A stretch of 64,000 bases of DNA from JAIEPM01 sp964546815 (GTDB lineage: Bacteria > Cyanobacteriota > Vampirovibrionia > Obscuribacterales > Obscuribacteraceae), in NCBI GenBank assembly GCA_964546815.1, contig CAZJLR010000023.1:34348-98347 (forward strand). Direction: 5' to 3'. The notes under the pieces are model-generated. The model saw nothing but the letters and a program-made list of their open reading frames with translations, did not search any database and had not been told where the DNA came from. Made by a program: the position numbers and the translations under genes. Below are positions 43,419-51,692 of this stretch, one piece after another (the stretch's first letter is position 1; every line of letters starts with the position of its first letter).

Positions 43419-44054
43419 TCAAAGATTATCCGAATTTTTAGCAAGTAGAAGCAAATACTCTTTCGCCTTGCCACTTACAATCGGGCTGCATGCAATAAAA
43501 ATATCTGCGGCTGCCCCTGGCTTTAGACTTGCATCGTAGTACAGATGCCAGTTTTGGTCTTCAGTGGTAATAATTTGAACAGAACCATTGGGCTGCTCTC
43601 CGGGATTGAACGGCTTGAATCCCTGGGGCAACGGCAATTTTTTCTCAGTCTGCTTGGGAGAACAAAACTTGCTGCAATCTTTCAGAATACCCCGAGTCGC
43701 CAGCAATGCAATAATTCGTTTAGCCTCAGCCTCACTGATTTGCACCGCATCGTTAATTGGTCCACTAGAATCAAACGCAGAGCTCTCAAACGTCCAATTA
43801 CCCGTGTACAAAGTTAGGCTTGAAAAACCCGACACCTTTCCATTGCGTCTAGCAGCGCGAAATGAAATAGTCAAACACGATGCGCTTCCATTGAGACGCT
43901 CGACTATCTTAGCTGTATTAACGTCCATATTTCTTGGCTTACTACCCTGTTGCGCAAAACAAGCTGGCACCAGCATCAACACAAAGGCAATTAGCGCCGC
44001 AATTGCAATTTGCAAATCATTCTTTGTGCTTGAAATAAAAGGTCCAAGCATCAT
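43419..44054 (-). CDS. secreted or lipid-anchored hypothetical protein
   Basis: This 211-residue protein has an N-terminal hydrophobic helix (about 15-33: IAIAALIAFVLMLVPACF). Ala-Cys followed by FAQ could be a signal-peptide cleavage site or a weak lipobox. The rest is a mixed alpha/beta domain of about 160 residues with three Cys (CSKFC and IFIACSP) that could form disulfides. It contains LTLYTGNWTF and QNWHLYYDASL. No family is recognised. Either ATG of the initial MM may be used. GGAG lies 3-6 bases upstream and favours the second (44051). Confidence 0.65.
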   Translation of the reverse strand: MMLGPFISSTKNDLQIAIAALIAFVLMLVPACFAQQGSKPRNMDVNTAKIVERLNGSASCLTISFRAARRNGKVSGFSSLTLYTGNWTFESSAFDSSGPINDAVQISEAEAKRIIALLATRGILKDCSKFCSPKQTEKKLPLPQGFKPFNPGEQPNGSVQIITTEDQNWHLYYDASLKPGAAADIFIACSPIVSGKAKEYLLLLAKNSDNL

Positions 44055-44092
44055 GTACTCCGTCTATCTTATTGAAACCTGGCAGATTTCAG

Positions 44093-45286
44093 CTATTGTA
44101 CGCCCGCGCCAGCTTTCTTTGCAATCGAAGTAGGCTGTCCATGTACTGCGTTTAGAGATGCCATTATTTTCTGGTTTTCGCACACAGTTGAAGCAAGGCT
44201 GTTGTAGAACTTGATGCCCCCGCCAGTATTAAGATGGCAGCAATCTTCGAAATCACTCAAGGCATAATCAGGCGAAGCAGAACCAATATTGAGATAACTG
44301 GCTCCAAACTCATCGCTCACGGTAGCCAAAGTACGGTTGTATTCGGAAAGTGCTTTGGGATCTAACTGGGCCGTGTTGGCTTGAGTTAGTGGCATGTTTA
44401 CCAATACTACCTCTACACCATTCTGTTTTGCTTCGTTCAAGAGTCTTCGCAAGTATTCAGTTTGAGTTGCGAGCATTTTAAAATTGGGAGGGTTGTACAA
44501 TTTCTTGTAAGTCTCAAGATCTTTGAGCCGATTTTCCCGCCCCATCTCATTGCTGGTGGTCATCTCGACCCGCTCAGGATGCCCCGTGACCTTACAAGCA
44601 AGAGCAACGCCAGACGATTTCATCTGGGCAAAGACTTTTTCCATTCGATGCTCAATTTTCCCTGCAAAATCTTTCAAATTTTCAGCTTTCCAATTCGCAG
44701 ACAAAAATGCAGGCTCTTCGTACTCACGCATAAACTGTCTAACTGGCGTTTCCAAATGACGCTGGCAAGAATTATCAAGGAAATCACGCGGGGCAACACC
44801 TACGATAATCAGCTTGGGGAGCTTATTCTCAGCACGCAGCATTTCAAATATGCCATAGTGATCGGACATTATTGAAGACGCTACACCCAAATTTTTGATT
44901 TGAAAATTCTGCCCCGTCTTCTGTTTTATCAACTCTTGCAAATAGGTTGATTTTGTATACTCAGGGACAAGTCGGTCGTAATACCAGCGGTCTAAACACA
45001 AGGGTCTTCCCGCCAATTTGTCATCGCACCTTGCGGCCGGCAAGAGAACAAGCGATGAACCCAAAATTGCAACATCTGGCTTTTCATTCGAAGGAAAGAA
45101 ATCAGCCAATTTTGTCACCAGAATGCGCAATGAGCTGTTTACTCCATCTGCGGCATTTAGAGATCGCGTTGGCAAAAGAAGTGCCACCAGAGCGAAAGAC
45201 AAAGTGAAAAATACAATCAATACACTTTCGCTGCTCAGCAGATTAGCTGGAAAAGGCTTCGACGACTTAGGTGCGGCTGCGCTCAT
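44093..45286 (-). CDS. DUF1574/SGNH-like exported protein
   Basis: This 397-residue protein has one N-terminal membrane helix (about 21-40), then an exported SGNH-like domain. AILGSSLVL (Ser77) sits at the nucleophile position, and SDFEDCCHLNTGGG near the C-terminus supplies Asp and His. GVAPRDFLD lies between. It resembles DUF1574 proteins and, more distantly, AlgJ/AlgX-type O-acetylation factors. Its start overlaps the previous stop as ATGA. Together with the MBOAT and SGNH genes just upstream it probably transfers acyl groups to an exported polysaccharide. Confidence 0.72.
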   Translation of the reverse strand: MSAAAPKSSKPFPANLLSSESVLIVFFTLSFALVALLLPTRSLNAADGVNSSLRILVTKLADFFPSNEKPDVAILGSSLVLLPAARCDDKLAGRPLCLDRWYYDRLVPEYTKSTYLQELIKQKTGQNFQIKNLGVASSIMSDHYGIFEMLRAENKLPKLIIVGVAPRDFLDNSCQRHLETPVRQFMREYEEPAFLSANWKAENLKDFAGKIEHRMEKVFAQMKSSGVALACKVTGHPERVEMTTSNEMGRENRLKDLETYKKLYNPPNFKMLATQTEYLRRLLNEAKQNGVEVVLVNMPLTQANTAQLDPKALSEYNRTLATVSDEFGASYLNIGSASPDYALSDFEDCCHLNTGGGIKFYNSLASTVCENQKIMASLNAVHGQPTSIAKKAGAGVQ

Positions 45287-46806
45287 TTTTTCGCGCTCCC
45301 AGTCATGTGTTGCTTCACAGCGGGTGAAAGCTGGTCGGCAACAAAGTTGTGACCACGCGGAGTCAAATGTACAAGGTAGAACAAGTAGTCCTTATCTTCC
45401 TTGCTCAATGTTCTGGCAGCGTCGTGCACATTTACGAACGGAATTTCCTTCTCACCGCAGATATCTTTCAAAATGCCCAATTCATAGTCGTAATCGTAAT
45501 TGTTGAAGGCAGTCTCCATGCCCTGGCGCACAGACAGCGCAGAACGCACAGGCAGAGCGACAACGGAGAATTTCGCACCCGACAGGTTGCTCGCTACTTT
45601 CATTTCATAAAGCAGCGAACCCAGGGTCCGAACAATCAACTGCTCATATATAGATGGCTTGGGCGATTTGCCAGATGAGGCGGCCGGTGCAGTGGCTGAG
45701 CTCGTCGACGCAGCCGGTTTTGCTGTAACAGCAGAACTAGCAGCCGGAGCCGGGCTTGTGTTTGCAGCCGAACCAGCAGTCGGTCCCGAGCTAGCGGTTG
45801 TAGCCGAACAAGTAACTGTAGCCTGGATTTTGGTTGCATCCGAACCAGCAGCTGGAGCCGGGCTTGCCGTTGCGGCCGAGCTTGCGGGGGCAGTAGCCTG
45901 AGCCGCTTTCGCTGTGAACGTGGCCTTGAACTGCGCAGAAATATTCTTGCGAGTTGTCTTCCAATAATCAGAAAGATCAACCGCTGTTTGGCGAATAGCT
46001 TTTCCTGGGCGAGTAAACAGGAGTATTACCCGCTTGTACGCTTCGTTGTGCATACTCCAATCAAGTTCTGCCGCAGAGAACAAGCCCCAGAGACGACTAC
46101 GTTCACGCAAAAATTCAACTTGCTTCAAAAATCTAGCTCGCGGAGTTTTCATCCACTGCGTCACTGGCGTCGTCACAACATTCAGTTTGCCACCAGGAAG
46201 ATGCAATGCGGCTGGTCGCACATTTGTTATGACCTCATCAGGCGGTGACCAGTTTTCAAAGCAGTCACGGCTGTTGTAGCAAAGCAAAACGAGGTCTGGC
46301 TTGTACTTCAACACCTGATTTTTCAATTGCAAATATTCTTGGACGGTGGAATAACCCGACGTACCGAAATTGAGTACTTGAACCGGTCTGTTCAAATCGC
46401 GGCTTATCTTTTCTTGAACCTGATAGCCAAAACTTTTCTCAAGCGGCACTTGCAAGCTCTCAGTCAACGAATCGCCGAGCAGCGCCACTCGATATGTACC
46501 GGCAGGCTTAGCTACCGTCAGACCAGGCTCGCGCATTCCATCAGCATTGAAATACGATGACGAAAAACCTTCAGAGCGCCACGTCACCTTTTTGTGGCTC
46601 ATATGCTTGAATCCCAATTCAGGGTCAAGCTTAAACATTTCCTCTTCGCCAAGCCCGGCGATGGACAATGCAAGTTCCACAACAAGAAAAGCAACTATTT
46701 GCCAGACAATTATTTTTCCAGCGAAAGCCAGGCGCGACTCCGCGCGTTTCTCCTGAGCCTTAACTTCAGGCTTTTGTGTTTTCTGCTTTTGTTCTGTCGA
46801 AAGCAT
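45283..46806 (-). CDS. membrane-anchored SGNH/GDSL hydrolase-like acyltransferase
   Basis: This 507-residue protein starts at ATG 46806, with GGGG 7 bases upstream, rather than the TTG at 46809. One helix (about 31-50) anchors it. The exported domain has the catalytic block LLGDSLTES (Ser113), the Gly/Asn blocks FGTSGYS and CYNSRD, and a C-terminal HLTPRGH. A long Ala/Ser/Thr/Pro linker (about 295-375) interrupts the domain and may span cell wall or glycan. Its role is probably O-acyl transfer or removal on a surface glycan, together with the MBOAT protein 12 bases upstream. Confidence 0.82.
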   Translation of the reverse strand: MLSTEQKQKTQKPEVKAQEKRAESRLAFAGKIIVWQIVAFLVVELALSIAGLGEEEMFKLDPELGFKHMSHKKVTWRSEGFSSSYFNADGMREPGLTVAKPAGTYRVALLGDSLTESLQVPLEKSFGYQVQEKISRDLNRPVQVLNFGTSGYSTVQEYLQLKNQVLKYKPDLVLLCYNSRDCFENWSPPDEVITNVRPAALHLPGGKLNVVTTPVTQWMKTPRARFLKQVEFLRERSRLWGLFSAAELDWSMHNEAYKRVILLFTRPGKAIRQTAVDLSDYWKTTRKNISAQFKATFTAKAAQATAPASSAATASPAPAAGSDATKIQATVTCSATTASSGPTAGSAANTSPAPAASSAVTAKPAASTSSATAPAASSGKSPKPSIYEQLIVRTLGSLLYEMKVASNLSGAKFSVVALPVRSALSVRQGMETAFNNYDYDYELGILKDICGEKEIPFVNVHDAARTLSKEDKDYLFYLVHLTPRGHNFVADQLSPAVKQHMTGSAKK

Positions 46807-46818
46807 CAAGCAGCCCCA

Positions 46819-48288
46819 CTAAAACTGGAAGTAAATGAAAGGAGTAATTTGTGTTGGTTTTGCCGCAAACAAGAAAAGCATCGCAGCAGTCCAGGCAGCA
46901 AAACGAACCGGCAACGGGAAAATAAGTTGAGACGGAGAATCTAGTTTTTCACGTTTTTTGGTTAGGTCAGTAAAGATCCAGAACAACAGATACACAGCAG
47001 CAAACACGGGCACACCTGATTGAACCAGGTTTTGTATACCGTAAGTTTCAGTTTGGAAGTTAGTTAGAGAAGAAAAAATATTGAATGTTGTTTTGAGGTC
47101 TGGCGCTCTGAACATGACAAAACAAGCTGCAACAAACATGAATGTCATCGCCACGTTAATGACCCTCATTGGTGGCAATTCAAGAATTTCCTTTAGAGCA
47201 TTGGACTTGTCCAATCGCAATTTCCACTCACGATTTACAATCAAAGCTAATCCATGCAAGCTTCCCCAGGCAATGAACTGCCAGGCAGCACCATGCCATA
47301 GCCCGCACACAGTCATGGTTACAAACAGATTGCGCACGCCCTCCCAATGAGTGCAGCGCGAACCGCCCATTGGAATGTACACATAATCGCGAATCCATGA
47401 AGACAGGGAAATGTGCCAACGTCTCCAGAAGATGCTGATGTCTTCAGATATGTAAGGCAATGCGAAGTTCACAGGCAGCCTGATACCCATCAATAGAGCA
47501 GAGCCGCGACCCATATCTGTATAACCAGAAAAATCGCAGAATATTTGAATTGAAAATCCAAAGAACGCAATCCACGCATCAATGGAAGACATCGGTGTGG
47601 CTGAAGCGTAGGAAGAGCTAATCACCCAACCAAGCGGGTCGGCAATGGCGATTTTTTTGAAGAGCCCCTGAATTATCAACGTCATTGCTTCCATGAAAAG
47701 CGCTGGCGACCACGGAATAGGATTAGACAGATTAGCCTCAAAGTCTTGATATCGCTTAATCGGCCCCGCAATTTGCGATGGAAAGAACGCAGCAAACGCA
47801 GAAAATTCCATCCACGATTTGACACTCTTGCTGCCTCTATAAACGTCAACAAGGTAGTGAATAAACTCAAAAACGAAAAACGAAATTCCGAGTGGCAAAA
47901 TAATTTGCAAAGCCGGTGACTTTAGCGAAGCCAGTTGAGCCAGGTGCATCTGCGTGCCCAGCCATGAAGTCGCACCAAACAAATTAGCCAGAATAAAATT
48001 GCTGTATTTGTAATAGCAGAGGCATGCAAGATTGAAAATTATGCCAAGCACCAAAATCATTTTTGAAAGCTTTGGCGAGTTTTCTCTATATTTGTCGATA
48101 GCCAGCCCCGTAAACCAGCACAGCGTTGACAATGCAGCTAGCAGAATGCCGTAAACCGGCATCCAGCTCATATAAAAGAAGTAGCTTGAAGCCACGACAA
48201 GAAATAGGCGCGCAGGTCCCTTGAGGCGCCAATACATGAAGACCACGATTGGCAAAAATATGAAGTACTGGAAACTGCTAAAAACCAC
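46819..48288 (-). CDS. MBOAT-family O-acyltransferase (AlgI/DltB-like)
   Basis: This is a 489-residue multi-pass protein. It opens MVFSSFQYFIFLPI, as many AlgI-type proteins do. The conserved block FWRRWHISLSSWIRDYVYIP spans about 288-306, and the catalytic His332 lies in CGLWHGAAWQF. MBOAT proteins move acyl groups across the membrane to exported sugars, such as alginate, cellulose or teichoic acids. The start is GTG. It heads the operon with two SGNH-like proteins, the usual arrangement for polysaccharide O-acetylation. The acceptor may be the rhamnose glycan made further right, but that is inference. Confidence 0.93.
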   Translation of the reverse strand: MVFSSFQYFIFLPIVVFMYWRLKGPARLFLVVASSYFFYMSWMPVYGILLAALSTLCWFTGLAIDKYRENSPKLSKMILVLGIIFNLACLCYYKYSNFILANLFGATSWLGTQMHLAQLASLKSPALQIILPLGISFFVFEFIHYLVDVYRGSKSVKSWMEFSAFAAFFPSQIAGPIKRYQDFEANLSNPIPWSPALFMEAMTLIIQGLFKKIAIADPLGWVISSSYASATPMSSIDAWIAFFGFSIQIFCDFSGYTDMGRGSALLMGIRLPVNFALPYISEDISIFWRRWHISLSSWIRDYVYIPMGGSRCTHWEGVRNLFVTMTVCGLWHGAAWQFIAWGSLHGLALIVNREWKLRLDKSNALKEILELPPMRVINVAMTFMFVAACFVMFRAPDLKTTFNIFSSLTNFQTETYGIQNLVQSGVPVFAAVYLLFWIFTDLTKKREKLDSPSQLIFPLPVRFAAWTAAMLFLFAAKPTQITPFIYFQF

Positions 48289-48639
48289 GGCTCAGTTGAG
48301 TCCTATCTCGCCTGCGGCAACTACCAGAAAGCTTTGTGGATGTTAGCACCGAGCCTCTTGTCATTCATTGGGTGGATTTCAAGTTTGACGCTCAAATTTC
48401 ACATATTCTAAGGATGAAGACTCAGACCCTCATCAGACGGCAAACTCGACTGCCGCCCTTCCAGGCTAAGTTCTTCTAATGTGAATACAGATTTCCAGAC
48501 TTCGTCTCATGCAGACATCCCTCACCCCTACACTTTCTGTGGCATGGTACTCTGTGAACCTGCGCGGGGAGCGGACGTTCGTCCCTGCCTGGGGCTCATA
48601 GCCTCGCCACTCGAGTAATTTGCGCGGACCACTTTCAAA
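48289..48639. other. 351-base divergent gap, no gene recognised
   Basis: This gap separates the MBOAT operon (minus) from the YfhO-like gene (plus), so promoters for both should lie here, but I could not identify convincing -35/-10 pairs. A small hairpin, GGAC-GTTC-GTCC, lies near 48575. A 21-codon frame (ATG 48414) has its AAGG directly against the ATG and is not credible. Confidence 0.5.
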
Positions 48640-51609
48640 ATGGCTGATTCAGCAACTGATGCTCTGAAATCGAAGAAGCAGCTTTTGCTCAATTTACTTA
48701 CGGCAGTTTTGCTGCTTGTAACGGTGGCTACTTGCTTTCACAAGACTATTTTTGCAGGGGTGCCAATATCACGCGTTTACCAGCTCGGACAGCGCGATAC
48801 GCTTTTTTCGAAATACTTCACGCCAAACAGAGAAGGCTATGACGCCTCAGTTTATCAGTACTTCGTTCCGTCTCATTTCTTTTTGACAAATCAGCTGAGG
48901 CAGGGCGTGATTCCGTTTTGGAATCCGCTTGTCGGGTGTGGAGCGCCATTTTTGGCAGATGTAGAAACTGCTGTATTCTGGCCTTTTCGATTGCTTTTAC
49001 TCTGGCTGCCACCACTCAAAGCATGGAATCTTCTCATAGTCGCAAATGTAATCAACTTTGCCATCGGCACTTTTTTGCTTGGCAAAGCACTAAAGCTGCG
49101 TCGGTTTGCCATAATCTTTTCGTCACTAAGTTGCGCCTTCTGCCCTTACCTAATTTTCCAATCTGAATTGATCGGTTCATCAGCATCGATGATACCGCTG
49201 GTAATGGCAAGCTTTGTTAATGCGCACACACGCAGGACATTGCTTAGTCGTTTCTTGGCAGGAATGGCATGCGCGGTCATGATACTCTCGGGGCATCCAG
49301 AGCCGTCCTTTTTCGGCATTGCTTGCGCTTCTTTGCTGTATATATGCCTTGAGTTCCTTTCAACAGATTTGCCGGACAAAGCTCCCAAGAGATTTTTAAA
49401 AAGCCTGCTCAACATATCAATTATTGGATTGGTGGCATTTAGCTTTTGCGCATTTATGTTGCTACCTTTTGTTGAATTGCTCAAACATTCCGACTGCTAC
49501 AAACTCGGGTTGACAGGGCATCGCCCGGGCGTGCCACTCAATAGCATTTTAATCAATTTAATTCACCCGGCTTACGGCAACTCCAGCCCTTATCTCGGCA
49601 TTCTCTGCGTTCCATTGACGCTGATTGCAGTTTTCTTTGGGCTAAAAACGGACAAGACAGTTCGCGCGATTACGCTCAGCATACTAATTTCCATCGCCGC
49701 AATGAGCCAGTTGGGTCCACTCGATTTATTGATGAACTCAAAAGCTTTCTCCTGGTTTGTACCTAAGTATTGTTGGCCCTCACTGCTGGTAATGCTGTCA
49801 ATTTTGGCTGGTTGCGGTTTTCAATCACTTACTTCAGAACTAATCAAAACCTGGAGAAAGACTTCGGCATGCACAATCATCTGCGCATTGCTCACAATCG
49901 TAAGCCTGGCTGCATTACGAGTGTCACCGGGATTGCTTGATTGCATCAGACAAGACGAAGCATTTGAACACATGCAAATCTTTGGCAAGTTTTTCACGCG
50001 CGACATAATTTTGCTTGCAGTTTTCTGCGTAGCAGTCGTGCTAAGTCGTTTTCTCGGAAAGGCCCAAGCCGCAGTCTGCGTACTAGCTGTGAGCATTTGC
50101 ACAATATTGAGTCTCGCCCCTGTGGCAAAACTAGCAAGCCCAACAACGCAGGATTTCAATTACGACGTGGTCGAGCCAATCAAATATCTTCAAGATCAAA
50201 ATGCTCGCTTAGTTACCATGGGAAGGCATGTGTTTTGTCCTTCGAGTAATTTTTGCTATGACGTCAACAACATAGTGCCAGTCAATGTTTATCACCCCTA
50301 CCGCTTTCAGCAATTCCTCATTTCTTCAGGCATTACACCTGAAGGTGTAAATCAATTTTTCGATGGGCGACTCACATCAATAATAGATTTAGCAGCAGTC
50401 AAATTTGTTGTGACTCCACAACCAGTTTTAAATGCCCAGCAAATTTTGCCCCAAGCCGAGAGTATAGAGCCTCAACTAGTCCCCAACTGGGGCTCACCCG
50501 AGAAAGGCACGCTCAAACTTACGGCAGCTGCATTTACACTGCATCCTCAAAACAGAGAAATACAGGGACAGCTAAAATTTAGCGTCACACCAGAACGCGC
50601 AAGAAACTTAGGCGTCCAAACACTGCTGATGGACGGCGATAACAAAAACGTGCTCTGGCTCAGTGACATCGACAGACTCAAAGACTTATACAGCAGCCAC
50701 GATCAAGACGGCAAAGTTATTTCGATTAGCAAAGACCTTCTTGTTCCGTTGCCTGCAAACAATAAAAAAGTGAATTTGCTGCTGCAAATCTTCGATTGGG
50801 ACAGCAACAAATACATTTCGAGCTTTACCGTGAGAGCAGCCAGCGAAGCGGCATCTCAGAGCACGCAAGAAACGAACAAAAAGCAAGAAGAGCTGAATTC
50901 GTTCATCGAAAATACGAAGGACACAGCAAGCGAAGTTCACAATACCGGCAAGGAAAAGCTCGTATTACTGGAATGCGACCTATCCAATGAATTGCTCAAG
51001 AGTACTTTGAGCAAACATTGCCAGGTTAGCCACGAAGAACAACAATTCAAGCTAATGCAAGAAACAGCCTCTCACATCCGAGTTTACGAAAACACGCACG
51101 CCTTGCCTAAAGCATACATTTGCCACGATTTCGATGTATGCAAAAGCACAGACGACGTGCTCACAGCGATTCGCGCCCCTCAATTCAATCCCAGAAACAG
51201 CGCAGTCTTAGAAGGCTCAAACAACGATGGCGACGGCACCGTCAGCAAAGCCGACTTAGAATCGTTGCAATTACTGAAAGCTTCTCAACAAAGCAACGAA
51301 ACCACATCGCCAACTTTCACCCGAGAAAACTGCAACAATATATTGATAGAAGCAAATACAAACGCCCCGGCGATTCTGGTGCTAACCGAAAATTACTACC
51401 CTGGCTGGAAAGCGACTATCACTCAGGGTTCGGTGAGCAGCCCAGCAAAAATAATGCGCGTCAATTATTTATTCCAGGCAATTGCAATTCCAAAAGGTGC
51501 ATCAAAAATCCATTTTCAATTTGAACCAAATGGATTCCTCCCTGGATTGATCCTATTCGCACTGGCATCAATCGCAGGCATAGCGCTTCTGCTACTTCGA
51601 AAACGTTAG
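48640..51609 (+). CDS. YfhO-like multi-pass membrane protein with a dockerin/EF-hand-like loop
   Basis: This 989-residue protein has about 12 membrane helices in residues 15-500. The outside loop reads GYDASVYQYF then QGVIPFWNPLVGCGAPFLAD, which matches the YfhO pattern (WNP, then G-P). The C-terminus ends with the YfhO-type block ENYYPGWKATI and NYLFQAIAIPKGASKIHF, then a last helix. YfhO proteins are thought to glycosylate lipoteichoic acid or similar polymers using lipid-linked sugars. A charged insert (about 740-770) and a calcium-loop motif NNDGDGTVSKAD (861-872), followed by LESLQLL as in half a dockerin, lie in the exported part. It has its own divergent promoter region. Confidence 0.83.
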   Translation: MADSATDALKSKKQLLLNLLTAVLLLVTVATCFHKTIFAGVPISRVYQLGQRDTLFSKYFTPNREGYDASVYQYFVPSHFFLTNQLRQGVIPFWNPLVGCGAPFLADVETAVFWPFRLLLLWLPPLKAWNLLIVANVINFAIGTFLLGKALKLRRFAIIFSSLSCAFCPYLIFQSELIGSSASMIPLVMASFVNAHTRRTLLSRFLAGMACAVMILSGHPEPSFFGIACASLLYICLEFLSTDLPDKAPKRFLKSLLNISIIGLVAFSFCAFMLLPFVELLKHSDCYKLGLTGHRPGVPLNSILINLIHPAYGNSSPYLGILCVPLTLIAVFFGLKTDKTVRAITLSILISIAAMSQLGPLDLLMNSKAFSWFVPKYCWPSLLVMLSILAGCGFQSLTSELIKTWRKTSACTIICALLTIVSLAALRVSPGLLDCIRQDEAFEHMQIFGKFFTRDIILLAVFCVAVVLSRFLGKAQAAVCVLAVSICTILSLAPVAKLASPTTQDFNYDVVEPIKYLQDQNARLVTMGRHVFCPSSNFCYDVNNIVPVNVYHPYRFQQFLISSGITPEGVNQFFDGRLTSIIDLAAVKFVVTPQPVLNAQQILPQAESIEPQLVPNWGSPEKGTLKLTAAAFTLHPQNREIQGQLKFSVTPERARNLGVQTLLMDGDNKNVLWLSDIDRLKDLYSSHDQDGKVISISKDLLVPLPANNKKVNLLLQIFDWDSNKYISSFTVRAASEAASQSTQETNKKQEELNSFIENTKDTASEVHNTGKEKLVLLECDLSNELLKSTLSKHCQVSHEEQQFKLMQETASHIRVYENTHALPKAYICHDFDVCKSTDDVLTAIRAPQFNPRNSAVLEGSNNDGDGTVSKADLESLQLLKASQQSNETTSPTFTRENCNNILIEANTNAPAILVLTENYYPGWKATITQGSVSSPAKIMRVNYLFQAIAIPKGASKIHFQFEPNGFLPGLILFALASIAGIALLLLRKR

Positions 51610-51666
51610 CATCAAAGGTCTACCACCGGCTCGTCAATAAGAGCTCTAACACTGACTCCTCAAGAC

Positions 51667-51692
51667 GGGCGACGCCATGCGTCGCCCCTACG
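51667..51692. repeat. palindromic copy of the GTAGGGGCGACGC dispersed repeat
   Basis: GGGCGACGC (51667-51675) and GCGTCGCCC (51679-51687) are perfect 9-bp arms with CAT between them, followed by CTAC. Read on the minus strand this begins GTAGGGGCGACGC. Its TAG is the stop codon of the HAD gene, so the repeat forms the end of that frame. It lies between convergent gene ends. Confidence 0.7.

Noticed and set aside
48414..48479. 21-codon frame in the gap between the MBOAT operon and the YfhO-like gene
   Set aside because: Its AAGG lies directly against the ATG, too close for a ribosome binding site, and the peptide has no recognisable feature.
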